64,000 nt of DNA from NCBI GenBank assembly GCA_947034895.1, contig OX344765.1, positions 3,849,001 to 3,913,000 on the forward strand. Reading direction: 5' to 3'. A model generated the notes under the pieces. The model was not told the DNA's origin, searched no databases, and saw only the letters and a program-made list of their open reading frames with translations. This DNA is from Rhytidiadelphus loreus (lineage: Eukaryota > Streptophyta > Bryopsida > Hypnales > Hylocomiaceae). This document shows positions 1-11,699 of this stretch, one piece after another (position 1 is the stretch's first letter; each line of letters starts with the position of its first letter). The position numbers were made by a program, and so were the translations under genes.

Positions 1-690
1 TGTATGAAAAAAAATTTAATCAACAACTTCAATTCCTCAACCATTTGCATTGTATGAAGGAGCAACCAATTCCTCCTTCATTTGCATTGTATGCCTTCTC
101 CCCTCTTGCGACCTTCTCCCCCTCTCGTGACCTTCTCCCCCTCTCGCGACCTTCCCCCCCTCTCGTGACCTTTTCCCATCTTCCAACCTTTGCTATGCAC
201 CTACGAACCCTTGGCTTCCATTTGTTTTTTCAATCCTCCACTTTAATTTTGCTATCCTAATGTCCGCTTGGGGGGGTTCTAATGGAATAGCCTAGGGGTA
301 TGTGAAACCGGAAGGTTCGGCGATTCCACGTAGTGGAGTAGCGCAAATTCAACAAGCAAGGTGCGGCTTCTACAACTCATCCGTTGGTGTTCCATCTTTG
401 TCCCCTAGATGTTGCCATTGATATCAACTCCATTTCTTTTGAATCCGTACTAGCTTTGGTTTTGCTATCCCCGTATTCTATTTGGACTCTCTTGCCTTGC
501 TTGCATTGATAATAAACATGAGCAATGTAGTGACAAAGTTAAAACTCTTCCAATTCTTCAGCAAAAGTGTAAGTGTATTTATCCTATAGAGCTTCAAATG
601 TCCATTGATGATGTGTAGCACTTCAATCTCTAGATAGTTGTGACTTGTGCCTGTGATTTGTGCACAAGTAAAGTGCTGCCATCAGTTCTG
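1..690. other. Leading stretch without a supported gene
   Basis: No reading frame here looks like a protein. The open frame at 45-260 is only the translation of a C/T-rich minisatellite. It presumably holds the upstream region and 5' leader of the B3 gene that starts at 696. A 15-base word, CATTTGCATTGTATG, occurs twice (about 42-56 and 79-93). Confidence 0.6.
93..180. repeat. 19-bp C/T-rich minisatellite, about 4 units
   Basis: Units of about 19 bp of the form ACCTTCTCCCCCTCTCGTG follow head to tail: three well-kept units (about 111-167) flanked by one degenerate unit on each side. Unit differences are single C/T or G/C changes. No coding or regulatory role is visible. Confidence 0.8.
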
Positions 691-695
691 CGAAG

Positions 696-1978
696 ATGAG
701 CCGAGAGACAGAGCCGATGTTGAGGACTCCAAATCGTCGCCGTCGCCGGCACTTAGACAGCATGCCTGATGTTCTCGCGGAGATCCAGAGATCCGGAAGC
801 ATCCACTTTGCGAAGGCCCTCCCAAGCACAGCCCTTCAGCATCCCAGAGTCAGACAAACTCCGAAATTGGTACGTTCATGTCACACAATCCTTGTAACTA
901 ACTAAGCTGCACTTCTCATTTCCGATTTGTAATTTTGTGGTGCTAACAGTGAATTCCTTGGGTGCTCCTTTTTTTTTGTTTCTTGTATGTAGTCACTGCC
1001 TAAACAGTTTGTGGAAGAGAACGGTGACAAGTTCGGGACATTGGTTACCCTTCGAGTCCAGACATCTACTGGAAGATCGTCCAAGTCATGGCGTGTGCGA
1101 GTCTGCGTGCCTGCCGCATCAAACCTGACGATCGTGGGTGGATGGCCTGCTTTTGTTGCTGACAATCGTCTCAAGGCGGGAGATTATTTGATTTTTGTCC
1201 TCAGGGAGGATGCAAGGTCAGAGTTTGAAGTTTATCTGTTTCGTGGACCCCTGAGATCTCCATATTTTCCAGACAAGGGAGAACAGTCGTCTGACGAAGA
1301 AGATGATGAAGAAGATGATGATGATGGTACTTCTGACTCTGACTCTGAAGAACAGACCTACAATGGATCCCATCTCGCTGCTCCTGTGCAGCAGCAGGAA
1401 GAGCACAATGAGGTCTTCACCAGGGATTACCTGCATTCGTTCGAGCATACCGGAAATCCCCGCGTGCCTTGCTTCTCCAAACGATTGGTGGCCTCCAGCA
1501 TCGGGAAACCTACTGGGGTATTTCAGTTGGGACAATTTGTGAGTTTCATCTGTGCTATATAGCGACCTCAATTTAGAAATTACTCCAAATGAATGATTCA
1601 CATTACCTTTCAATCTTACAATTTCCATTCACTTTCAAGTTTCAAACTTCGATTTTAATTTGCCTTTTTCTTAATTGATACATGCAGGAATTTCCAGCGC
1701 ACTTTATAAGGACCCATGGCGAGCGCGTTCACGATTCTGTCAAACTCCAAGGTATACGTGAAAATTCTCGAAATTATGTGATAACTTGTCATCGCAGGCC
1801 GCGAAATCTCGTCAAGGTATACTTCACTCCCACTGAATGGACCCAATTTGTGTGCGAGAATGACTTGAAGGAAGGGCAAGTGCTCAAGTTTTCACTTATG
1901 GATGATTCTTACTTTGTGGTCAGAAAAATTTCCACCTGTCAGTGTGGATTCGGAACTCCACAGACACTTGGCACCTGA
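696..1978 (+). CDS. Double B3-domain DNA-binding protein (REM-like)
   Basis: Three exons, 696-869, 993-1538 and 1688-1978, join in frame to 336 residues. The first B3 domain spans about residues 55-142: it opens with LPKQFVEENG, contains SWRVRV and ends with GDYLIFVL followed by EFEVYLF. A strongly acidic Asp/Glu/Ser linker (about 152-180) follows. The second B3 domain begins near residue 241 with EFPAHFIRTHGERV and ends near VLKFSLMDDSYFVVRKI. B3 domains are plant-specific DNA-binding folds; two in tandem with an acidic linker is the REM arrangement, so a nuclear transcription regulator is the likely role. The start is the first in-frame ATG of exon 1; its Arg-rich run (NRRRRRHL) could be a nuclear signal. 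The target sequence and exact REM subclass cannot be told. Further upstream exons cannot be excluded. Confidence 0.82.
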
Positions 1979-2926
1979 GTTGAACACTACTTCGAACTCG
2001 CTCCTGAAGACCCGGAAGAGGACCCTTTTTAAATTTCTTCCCCATTTTTGGTTAGATTCTGATGACGTTTTTGCACCGTTCAAACAAACAATTTTTCTAT
2101 CCCCATGTTCACATATTCACAGCGTTGGTGAGGAATATGGGGGTGGATTAGGTGAACTGAGAAACTGTGTTGACATCCCTTTTTTACTGTTAGTCCACTC
2201 CCTTCTGAGACTGAGCCCATGCTCCAGATTATCAATTTCACCCCTAATTATTTTATGTTTTGACTGTTTATTGCGTTAGTTCTTGTCTTAAACACCAGCA
2301 ACTAGAATTTGTGCCTGGAACTCGCAGCAGCAAACAACCACAGCAGGCAAATGGCAGAGAGAGATCATTCTCACTCAGTGAACATTGCTCAAACTTCTTT
2401 GATTTGAAGCATGAGTGCATGAGTTATTTTCCTCTTGCCAGTCTTTTGTTATGTGAGCAAGTTAGAATGTCAATTTCTGAGGTTTACCCACCTGGGTTGC
2501 CCTCCCGCATTTTGAATTTCAGATGGCAGCATTCTAGTGGAACCAGGGACCGAGGAGAATTTCTTCATGGTAAGCAGGTTTTCATGCATGGGCTAAATAT
2601 TTACAGATGTTTCGTATGAGTATAGTCGATGCTTGTGCACCGCGATTGTGAGACGTGCTCTTCAGTTTTTATACGGTCAATTGCAACATCTTGTTGCCAA
2701 TCAAGAGTGGCTATGACGGAAGCTAGCGGAGCATTTTTACCAATGAATTTTTGTGTCGTGATTGTGCGATCGAGTATTGAATGTAAACAAGAGCTGATGA
2801 TACTTGATTCTGGATTCTGCAGCGGAAGAGGCTTGCTTTCCGACAACAGAACAGCAACGATTTCTCAGGAAAATAGGTTGAAATATCATTGTGTGGCTCA
2901 CCTTTCACATTGCACCAGCCTCGTCA
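1979..2926. other. 3' flank of the B3 gene, no further gene seen
   Basis: Open frames here (for example 2260-2619 and 2629-2946) have no recognisable domain and no consistent splice links. The stretch probably holds the 3' UTR and spacer. Its right edge touches the inverted-repeat element at 2927. Confidence 0.5.
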
Positions 2927-3226
2927 CCAGGCAGCCTCGAGTTTGAGGGAGGGCTCCCTTCATCTTGGCCGTTCAGATGGAGGGACGGTGGAGATCTTCA
3001 ACAGAAAACAAAATTTTGACAATAAAATCCAAAAATCTTGGTTGATCAACCCCTAAACCCTTTTTGTCAACCCTAAGGACTACTAAAACTCCGCGCCTAA
3101 TGGCGCTCCGTTCTAGGCCTAAACCCTACTCGCTCCGCTCCGTAGGGTTTAGGTGACATCTCCACCGCCCTTCCATCTGAACGGCCAAGATGAAGGGAGC
3201 CCTCCCTCAAACTCGAGGCTGCCTGG
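2927..3226. mobile_element. 300-bp foldback/MITE-like element with ~68-bp inverted arms
   Basis: The left arm (2927-2995) and right arm (about 3152-3226) are reverse complements over about 68 bp with very few mismatches; both begin CCAGGCAGCCTCGAG when read inward. The ~155-bp middle holds a second hairpin, TAAACCCTAC...GTAGGGTTTA (about 3119-3152), and telomere-like CCCTAAACCC words. It has no coding capacity. The length and terminal symmetry suggest a non-autonomous DNA transposon (MITE). No clear target-site duplication was found, so the superfamily is unassigned. The near-perfect arms imply recent insertion or selection on the hairpin. Confidence 0.75.
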
Positions 3227-5414
3227 ATGCTTGGTTGTACCAGCGCCTTGAAACTTCATGAAGGGAGACTGAAGAAATGATTTCTTCCAACTGATCGCCT
3301 TCATTAGTTATGACCAACACGACAATTGAGATGCAATAGAATCACGAAAGTAGGGTTTAGGGTTTTGAAATTGTGTTGTTGTTGGTCTTGAGGAGGACTG
3401 CAAATGCTTATTAGGCTTGGCTAGGATTGAACCTCGCAATCCTCGCATTGTTCAAATAATATTCAACTCAAGAAAGCTTCTCCAAGGCCGGCCCTTGAGC
3501 TTTTGAATTAGAGAATTTTTAGTTCAATTAAAGCAGAAGTCTGTGGTGGATTAATGTTCTTTATTTCATTGAGTTTTGGCCATTTGATTGTGTACTTGTA
3601 AATATATTAAGATAAAAATGAGTGGCCATTGTGAGCCAAATGGGAGTGAGCCCATTGCAAGCGAAATTGTATTAGTGATGCACATTTCAAAACTTGAATG
3701 TGGTGGTTGCATTGTAAGAATTTAGTTGTGGATATGGGATTTTTCATGGTGAGACATGGCATCATGAATCTCAATTTCCAATTGTTCATAATGCCTTTGG
3801 TGTTACAAAACTGTTGTAGATTGATTTTGGAGGAAATTAGGATAAATAATGTCCCTTAAGATTTGGTTGACTTTATATTCACTATGGTAACTACACCTAA
3901 AATCACATGAATACATAATTCAATTGGATTTCTACTGTTATATTGAGAAATATTTTTGTAAGGTCTTGTTGGTAGTCAAAAAAAAGATTTTAGACTCTTT
4001 TAGAATGCATTTCTTAGACACCATTTGAATAAACTACAAAATACTAAAAATACTAAAAATAAGTTTTTTTAAAACTGACCATAGGAGTACATTTTAGGCA
4101 AAAATCTAGAGTGGCTGGTTTTTGGAGGAGGTCAAATTTAGGTGAAGTTGTTTTAATGCCTATTATAAGTGATTGGTTAGACATGCCTTCTTAATTTAAT
4201 GAGAATCCATGTCTAGTGTAGTTTTCTCTGGTACACTACATGTGGACAAGAATTCGTATTTTTTGAATGACATTCAAATGAGGACCAGGGTAATTGACCC
4301 CCTCACTCATCCCCACAATGTCATTCTAGAGTTGCATGTAAAATAAAAGCCTCCCTAATTTGTATTTTGTATTTTGTATTTATCTTCTTCACCTCTTGTG
4401 TCTAATTTGGGGCCTGTGATTACAATTATGAATTCAAAATTTGCAAATTTTATCATGTGTAAAACAATAATAAATTCCAATGTTTTCCTTCAAGGACAAG
4501 TCAAGGGGTTAATTTTGTTTTGATAATCTCTCATCTCTCATCTCTATATCTATATCTATATAATTTTTTAATCCGCATTTGAAAGGAATATGGGATTACA
4601 AATTGCATTCATATTCACACTTACATTTGTATCCGCATCTATTTTCATATCCATATATATACAATTGTAATCATATTTGTACTTATGTATTTTGAAAGGG
4701 ATGGGGGTATTCATAAAGAAATTAAGGTGGTTTGTATTTTTATTGCAAAGTATTGGGATTTAGAGTTGAAGAGATTGTCACTATGCTGAAAAATCATTTG
4801 CAAATTCATGAAATGATTTAATCAAGGACTTTGATATTCATCTTTCAAATAATCATAAAATAGAATATCATACTTAATGAAAAAAACAACTAAATCACTA
4901 ATAACTTTAACAAGAAATTTAAAATTTAAACTCTTAGTGGTGCAAATGTTCTAGTAAATAACATATATACTATGTTTTCTTTATTTAGAAATCTAAAATT
5001 GAGTCCTAAAGTTCTTTATATGTACTTCTAAATCAATTGTCTACATAACTTTCATTTCATTATTCAAATTTTGAATGGTTATAATGTTTTTGTGTTGATA
5101 TCAATTTGAACACTCGAATAAATAAATAAAATTTTACAATACAATTTTAGTTGATTGCTTTGATATTGAAATTTAAAAATTTATATAATTTTTGAAATAT
5201 TTATCAAATGAATGAAACAAAGGTACACATTTAAATTAGATGACTGACATTTCATTCTAAAAAATTTATGCAATATTTTCAAATACAAAAGTCAATATAG
5301 CCTTTCCACAATCTCAAAATATCAAACTTGGGCTTTTTAATTAGTCCTATAGATGGTAAAATGAAATATTATTTTCTAGCAAAATATTTGATTTTACATC
5401 AGACTAAGATATTA
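3227..5414. other. AT-rich gene-free stretch
   Basis: No supported exon on either strand. The sequence is AT-rich with many homopolymer runs. The segment around 4400-4480, containing GAATTCAAAATTTGCAAATT, resembles the interior of the MITE at 53194-53396, so part of it is old dispersed repeat. A short CTATAT/CTCATCT microsatellite lies near 4528-4562. Confidence 0.55.
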
Positions 5415-6354
5415 TTAACCCCTGAAGGACCATTGTCCCTTCGGGGGACAAATGCGTTTTCGGGTAGGTACCTACGGGCTGAAATTTTCTTCTAATATTT
5501 TGAATATTTTTTTTGGAGGTAGAAAATTTGATTAGCTTCGTAGGAATATAATTTTTTTTCAAAATCGGTGCCCGGGAACAATAGTTATGACCAAATAAGC
5601 TCAAACGAGGGGACAGCGGGCAGCTCGGGCAGCCCAAAAGAAATAGACAATATTTTTAATTATAATTTAATTTTAATTTCTTCTTATAGATTATATTTTT
5701 GTCTGGAAAGCTTTGATTCATTTCATTTGGATCTATCATGAGAAAGTTATGGACATTCTTGTTTTTCGGGCAGTTAGTGCATCTTCTTGAAAAAAATAAC
5801 TTGTAGGATTCATTTCTGAATGCAATTTTTCAAATTTTTCAATTTTTTTTTTTTGCATGGTCTGATTTACTTGCTAGAACAATCTCACCATTGGGATTAG
5901 TGCATTTTAATTCCATCTAAAATATATGAATATTTTAGATTTTCCATCTATCTCATACCTACTTCTACTTAACAATTTTTTTAAGAATGATAATTAATTT
6001 TTTTTTAATTTTTCTTTTTTACCTAGATTCTCAACTCAATTCTCCACTATAAATATTTAAAGCTCAAAACTTTGTGGTGCAAAAATTTTAAGTTAAAAAT
6101 GTTCAAAGTCAAAAAGTCTAGTCCCGCAATGTGCTGAAAAACTTGTTTTTTCCGCTTTAAACGCAGATATCTTGCAATCTGAGCGGTCAAAAATTCTGAA
6201 ATTTTTTCCACACACTCTCATACTAGTTAGGTGTAGGATCCTACGGTTATATATGAAAAGAAAATAATTTTCTATTTTTTTTACTCCTTGCTATAGATAT
6301 AGCAGTTTTGAGTGTTTTCTGGCAGAAAAAAGGCCTTGGTCTTTTAGGGGTTAA
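5415..6354. mobile_element. TTAA-flanked non-autonomous element, copy A (piggyBac-like ends)
   Basis: The body (5419-6350, 932 bp) is bounded on both sides by TTAA (5415-5418 and 6351-6354). The left end reads CCCCTGAAGGACCA; the right end, reverse-complemented, reads CCCCTAAAAGACCA, so 12 of 14 terminal bases match. The interior is AT-rich with no coding frame of note and aligns by eye along its length with copy B at 45825-46751. TTAA target duplication with C-rich inverted ends is the hallmark of piggyBac-superfamily elements. No transposase is present in the window, so family assignment rests on the ends alone. Confidence 0.7.
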
Positions 6355-7510
6355 TACCAAGAATCATTCCAAATGTGATAACACCACAAAAGTACAAAAG
6401 TGCACGTCTTGCATATATGGAAGGGATAATATTTTTGCTACATTAAGGCTCTTTAATTCTCATTGTTAATAATTTTCATCAACCAAGAAATTATAATGTT
6501 GAAGATTTAAAATCTATAAATTTTGAAATTTTGAAATCTAAAAACAAATCCAATTTGTATAATTATAATTAGTAAATTAATAAATTGAGAATGTTAACAA
6601 TTATACTTTTAGATTTCTAAATTGTTAAATTTGAAAAATAAAAATTTATTAATCACGGTAATAATTATATATTTGAAAAATGAAATAGCCTCGTCAAAGT
6701 ACATTTTGGATGGAAATCGTATGGAGGATTAATAGGCTAGTAGAAGATTAGTAGATTAGTAAACATCCTCTTTAGAACCCTACATGTCAACCCTCTTGAT
6801 ATCCATTCACGTTTTCAATAGTATTTCAAAAGTTAAATGAAAATGAAACATGTGCTAAAGGGAATAGAAGGATGTTAGGGACCATCATTCTTGAGGAATT
6901 CATTTCTTACAATTAATAGAAATTTGACATGCAATCATGCAGATGTTTGAGTAATAGCATTTTTCATATTTATTATCAATAAAAATCTAACATAGGATAT
7001 TGGTAAAGATTATATGAAAAGAGATATTTAGAAGTTGCACATGTGTATTTGGGTTGAGATACTTGTGCTTAGTTATTTGTTATTTCTATTCATAGGGAAG
7101 AATTTAGCAATGTGTACGACAATTTGAAGGTTCAAAAGATATAAGCAAATGAAAATAAAATATATGTTAAAATCAATAGTGGGTTTTAGGGGCCCATCAT
7201 TTTAAGAATTCATTTTTTAAGTCTACTAGAATTGCAACTTGTAAATGTTTAGGAGTAGTAGCATTCTAAGATTTTTACATAAGCAAAAATCTAAAAGAGG
7301 ATTGTACTAAAAACACATATAAAAAAATACGTCTAAAAATAACAGACATTTATTTGAATAGAAATACTTGTGATTAGCTGCTTTTTTAACTTCAAAGTTT
7401 GGGCAATACGAAAATGTGTCACCCTGACTTTTATTTACTATTATGTGCTACTTTAAATCTAGTACAAATAGTGTGAATATGGTAAATTAGTGTCACACGC
7501 AAAAATAGGG
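6355..7510. other. AT-rich gene-free stretch upstream of epsilon-COP copy 1
   Basis: No exon or domain is recognisable. The sequence is AT-rich and probably decayed repeat. Homology to the flank of the second epsilon-COP copy starts only near its right edge. Confidence 0.55.
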
Positions 7511-7862
7511 CCAATCACAGTAGCGGCTGTGACGATGTGGTAAGCTTAACTCCATATTATCATTCGAGTTTTCCACTGTGACATTACAGAGGGTCGCATA
7601 TATTATTGCACCCACACTAAATGCACTTTTCGATGTAGCTCTTGGTGCACCTTGCTCCCATTGTGTGTATGAAATGACCTAAAGACGCAGAGCAGAGCCA
7701 GAGAGACGAAGCTCGGGAGTCCGCAAGATCGGCGAAGCTTTCGTCGCCGCAGCACAAACAGAAAGACATACAGATTGAACGAGGAAGGAAGCGAGCTACA
7801 GAAGGAGAAGAAGAAAGAGGAGCAGGAGCAGAAAGTCAGGTCGAGGTCGGGGCGCCATCACG

Positions 7863-10503
7863 ATGAGCGGACCCGATGTTTTGTTTCCGGTGCGGAACAA
7901 CTTCTACTTGGGCGCCTTCCAGGCGGCCATCAACGAGAGCAGCGTGCTGCGCTCCTTGAGCGACGCCGATGCGGCGGAGAAGGACAGCTTCGTCTATCGC
8001 TCCTACATTGCGCTCGGTCAGCACCAGGTGAGCCATCCCTCGTCGTCCGACTTCTGAACCTCCTAACAAACTTATTTACCCCAGAGACATGTTTCGAGGC
8101 TTCGTTCTCCCTTTCGGATCCAGTCCATTGTAAATCTCCGAGTTAAATATTCTGTTCCGATCTCCTCTTTTCGATCTAGATCATTTACTGTATCCGACAA
8201 TCGAGAACCAGACTGTATTGCTCCTCGGATCTCGTGCTCTTGCCACAATGAGCTCATTTCTGACCCTATATGCTCGAATGCTCTTGGGCTGCAATTGTTG
8301 TGAAAATTCTGCTAGCGTCAATCAGCTTTTTGCAGAATTAGTGGCATTGGGGCACTACGGACCTCCTGTTGACTGTGATCTGCATTAGGTTAGGGAATTC
8401 TTCAGTACTGCTGTTTCGTGCACCTAAGCTCTACCTTTCTGTCTTAGGTAAGTCCTTTGTTTCTACTGCGTCGATAGAAGGCTCTTCTAAACCCTAGGTT
8501 TCGTTGATTCCGCACCATTTCGTTCTGATTGACCCTTGATAGCCTGCTGACACGTGACTCTGTCTGGTAAACCAGCTGGTCATTGATGAAATCAACGATG
8601 CTGCTCCAACAGCGCTCCAAGCTGTGAAACTGCTCGCATTGTACCTGTCTGGGGGAGCTCAGAAGGTAACCTCGCTTGACAAATCGCAGCACATTTGGTC
8701 CATTTGAGAAGTAGATTCGTGTGTTGTTTGTCTTGGGTTCTGCGTCATGAAACTTATCCTGTATCCCTAGTGTCGACTGTGCGGGGCAAGAATCAGAAAC
8801 TGATTTCCTTTCAGTGTTCTGCTGCTCACGACTTTCCATTTCCAGGACAAGGCTTTGTCTGGCTTGTCGGAGTGGTTATCTGATCCGGCTGTTTCCAGCA
8901 ACCCTTCGCTGTTGCTCATTGCCGGCATGATCTACACGCACGAACAGAACTATAACGAAGCTCTTAAGCACACTCACGTCGGTGGCACTCTTGATTTGTA
9001 AGTGACCCAGGCAACCGTACCTTGATGTGATGGGGTGGGGGTGGGGGTGGGGTTCGGGCTATGCCTGTGCTCAATTCAATTTCTGCTTCTAATCTTTTTG
9101 GCATCGTGCGTCGAAATTGCGCCATTGCAGATTTTCTGCATTTCCTCCTATTGTAGGTGTTCTGTTTTGCTATTTTTGACAATCCGTGATTCCTGATGAC
9201 TGCATTTTCCAGTAATGTTTTTTTGAATTCCTTGGCGAGAGAAGGTTCAGGGAATAGGATTCAGCTTTCCCCATGCGGAACTGATTGGAATAGCTGCCCG
9301 AGCGAATTTCGATGCAATGAGTACTTCTGTGCTGGTCTTTTAGATCGGTAGGAGTCGTCGCATCTGTGTATCTCAGTCCAGGTGTTGCTCTCTGTTTGCA
9401 GGTGCGCCCTGAATGTACAGATCTACTTGAAGATGCACCGAGCAGACTACGCCGAAAAGCAACTGAAGATTATGCAACAAATTGACGAAGACCATACTCT
9501 TACCCAGTTAGCCAATGCATGGGTGAACCTCTCATTGGTAAGATTCGTCAGTTGTATGTATTTCGCAAGGTAGTTTTCTTTTGTGAGTTCAGTCTCATGA
9601 AGATTACCCTCAAATCTGTCTTGAATGTCAATGGAGATCACATTTACGCGAGCAAAGTGTCTATGAACTGGTATTAGATCCTTATTTTGGACTGAGCGTT
9701 GACGACTTGCTAAGATGTGACCTACTCCTCTCTTTTTGCTTAGGGTGGCGCTAAGGTGCAGGAATCATTCTACATCTTCCAAGAGCTTTGTGAAAAGTAC
9801 ACGTGGACAGTTATGCTGATGAACGGAAGCGCGGTTTGTCAAATGCACATGGGTCAATTTGACGAGGCGGAATCCCGGCTTTTGGAGGCTCTGAACAAGG
9901 CACGTACTGCATAACTCCATCATCAGTCAATAGAAGTTACGTTCTTGGGTGTGGTCATCGTCTGGACTATTGCACCCACTTTCGACATCGTTGTTGGTTT
10001 CACTGATAGACCGGCACGATCGCTCTTAAGTAATTACAATTTCTGGGTACATCTTCTCGGTGGTGCTTTGGTGCTTTGTTTCTTTTAATCACGGGTGAGC
10101 ATTTGGCGGTTGCAGTAGGGTTACTGATCCCCACATTCTTGGTTACCTCGGCTTTGACCTGTAGGATCCGAAGGACGCCAACACACTTGCTAATCTGATC
10201 GTGTGCAGTCTACACTTGAGCAAGCCAACAGGTCGATACCTGAGGTGAACAATTGACTGAGAGCCCTTTAGGTTCCACTGTTCGTCAATCTGTTCCTAGG
10301 TTCATCTCATGCATCAGATTTCTGTAAGTGTACCAGCTTATGGAAGGGTCCTCCAGAGAGGAAAATGCTTTGGCATTTGTACTCATTTATGTTGTGATTA
10401 TGTGACCAGTCAGTTGAAGATTACACACCCAAACCATGTGCTTGTGGAGCGTGCTGGTGCTGGCGAAGCTGCTTTTGAGAGGGCGGTTCAAAGTGTTGCA
10501 TAA
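7863..10503 (+). CDS. COPE: Coatomer subunit epsilon (epsilon-COP), copy 1
   Basis: Seven exons, 7863-8027, 8576-8665, 8846-8997, 9402-9537, 9744-9899, 10165-10244 and 10410-10503, join to 290 residues, the usual length for epsilon-COP. The protein begins [20 protein letters not shown] and has the all-helical TPR-like repeats of the family (for example [18 protein letters not shown] and [14 protein letters not shown]). Epsilon-COP belongs to the COPI coat for Golgi-to-ER and intra-Golgi traffic and stabilises alpha-COP on the membrane. All phases agree. Intron 5 starts with GC instead of GT (AAG|GCACGT); copy 2 has GT there. A near-twin on the opposite strand at 49533-52164 encodes the same first 233 residues. 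The start is the first ATG of the conserved N-terminus, after a purine-rich leader. Confidence 0.93.
9032..9052 (+). repeat. G-run microsatellite in epsilon-COP intron 3
   Basis: Four runs of four to five G separated by single T (TGGGG, GGGGGT type) lie in intron 3 and could form a G-quadruplex in the transcript or on the coding strand. The equivalent intron of copy 2 (about 50980-50997, minus strand) has one GGGGGT unit fewer. Confidence 0.75.
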
Positions 10504-11002
10504 GATGTACTTTACCTTCATCTCTATCCTGCTATACTGTGTAGTTTGAAATTGTTCTAAATAGGCCTTTGTGTCCTTTGAGTCTGCTATGCGTCTCATG
10601 TAGAATTTTCCGTCAAAGCTGGGGTGCTAATCAGTTCTACAACGATTGGTCTGGTGAACCTAATGATTAGTCTTTAAGCGTTAAGATGCAATCTCAATTG
10701 GCGCTTCTTCGTAGGCACCTCAGGTGCTATGCTCCCGCTCTCTGACCAAGTTGTAATGAAGTTACACTCCTGTCGCATACCTTTGTCGTTCTGAACTCAT
10801 CTCTTGACTCCGGTCTTTTGAGTAATATCTATGGAAATGACGTGAATCATGCAAATGATAGGCATTTGTCTTTTTACTCTCTTATGTTGGGGGAGTGGAG
10901 TTCTTTGTCAAGGAGCACCTGGATTTTGTGCTATTAGCTTTTGCTCGTTTGGAAGCTGTACCTGTTGCTGAGACGTCTTTTGTTACTGGTCTATTTCTCT
11001 AT

Positions 11003-11345
11003 GCAGGATGCTCAAGTTGACTGTATAATTGAGGAGCTTATCCTTGTTACCAGTATGGAGCATCATTTTAGCCCAAGTAGACATGAGTCGCACTCCAGGC
11101 TGTGACTACGATGTAGCTTGCCGTATTCATTATCATACAATATAGTGATTTCTATCAGTTTCAATTTTCTGCCCATGCATCATTGATCATTGATTTGAGA
11201 CTCAGATTTTGATATTAACCTAGTTTTTTAAATTTTTTTAGAAGGTTCTCATTGGTCACACACTGAACATCATCAAGTTTTGAATTCCTCTCAACAAGGC
11301 TTTTCATCTTTGCCGGGCAGACCTTAGGATTATACTGTGGTTATG
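11003..11345 (+). pseudogene. Decayed exons matching the unknown gene next to epsilon-COP copy 2
   Basis: The acceptor-like TCTATGCAG|GATGCTCAAGT near 11003 matches the edge of an exon at 49217 on the other arm, but the same frame meets a stop at once (AGT TGA). A second block at about 11241-11330 reads KVLIGHTLNIIKF then a stop; copy 2 reads KVFIGQTLNAIYFEF and continues open. This arm therefore seems to carry disabled remnants of the neighbour gene. The call depends on the copy 2 exons being genuine. Confidence 0.4.
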
Positions 11346-11534
11346 GGCAACGGAATGCTTGTCTTTAGCCACAATAACCATGAGTGACCAACGATCTCCA
11401 TACTTGATTGCCTTCGTCTTCTTTTCCCGACTACTAAACTTTTTGTCACGAGTCAATGGTTTGCAGGTCAATAGTTTGCAGGTCGAAAGTAATTGCACTC
11501 TGAATGGTTTGTACACCATGAAAGCTCTTTGTTC

Positions 11535-11690
11535 AGTTCTTGTTTTTTTTCATTTAGTTTGGGCTGTGCAGAAAGTGGTCTTCACTGGAGTGATGAAGTT
11601 ATTTACATCCATGCAAATCGATGAAACCTGCAATATATGGATGCAAATTCATTTTTTCATTCAAAAGAGCATGCATTCTATTGTAACACT
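11535..11690. repeat. Dispersed repeat related to 39398-39540
   Basis: The segment with ATTTAGTTTGGGC ... TTACATCCATGCAAATCGATG ... GCATGCATTCTATTGTA resembles 39398-39540 at roughly two-thirds identity by eye. It is non-coding; open frames here are fortuitous. It is probably part of an old interspersed element. Confidence 0.45.
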
Positions 11691-11699
11691 GCAATTTTT

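Larger units (their letters stand above)
7511..11330 (+). repeat. Inverted segmental duplication, arm 1
   Basis: This arm carries epsilon-COP copy 1. Read in reverse complement it matches about 48890-52530. Identity is uneven: about 7575-9905 (promoter, exons 1-5 and introns 1-4) is nearly identical to the partner, with only scattered single-base and short length changes seen, whereas from intron 5 onward many positions differ. The outer limits are approximate because similarity fades gradually at both ends. Confidence 0.8.

Noticed and set aside
45..260. Open frame of 71 codons near the left edge
   Set aside because: It is a translation of the C/T-rich 19-bp minisatellite and has no splice or domain support.
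2260..2946. Two successive plus-strand frames after the B3 gene
   Set aside because: No domain, no consistent splice joins, and the second runs into the foldback element.
3421..3465. tRNA-like word GGTTCAATCC on the minus strand
   Set aside because: Flanking bases do not form a T-stem and no acceptor or anticodon arm can be drawn.
5404..5637. 77-codon minus-strand frame
   Set aside because: It lies across the left end of TTAA element copy A and reads its inverted end and flank.
7775..8146. 123-codon frame overlapping the epsilon-COP start
   Set aside because: It is a different frame of the leader and exon 1; the epsilon-COP frame explains the region and the composition is low-complexity.
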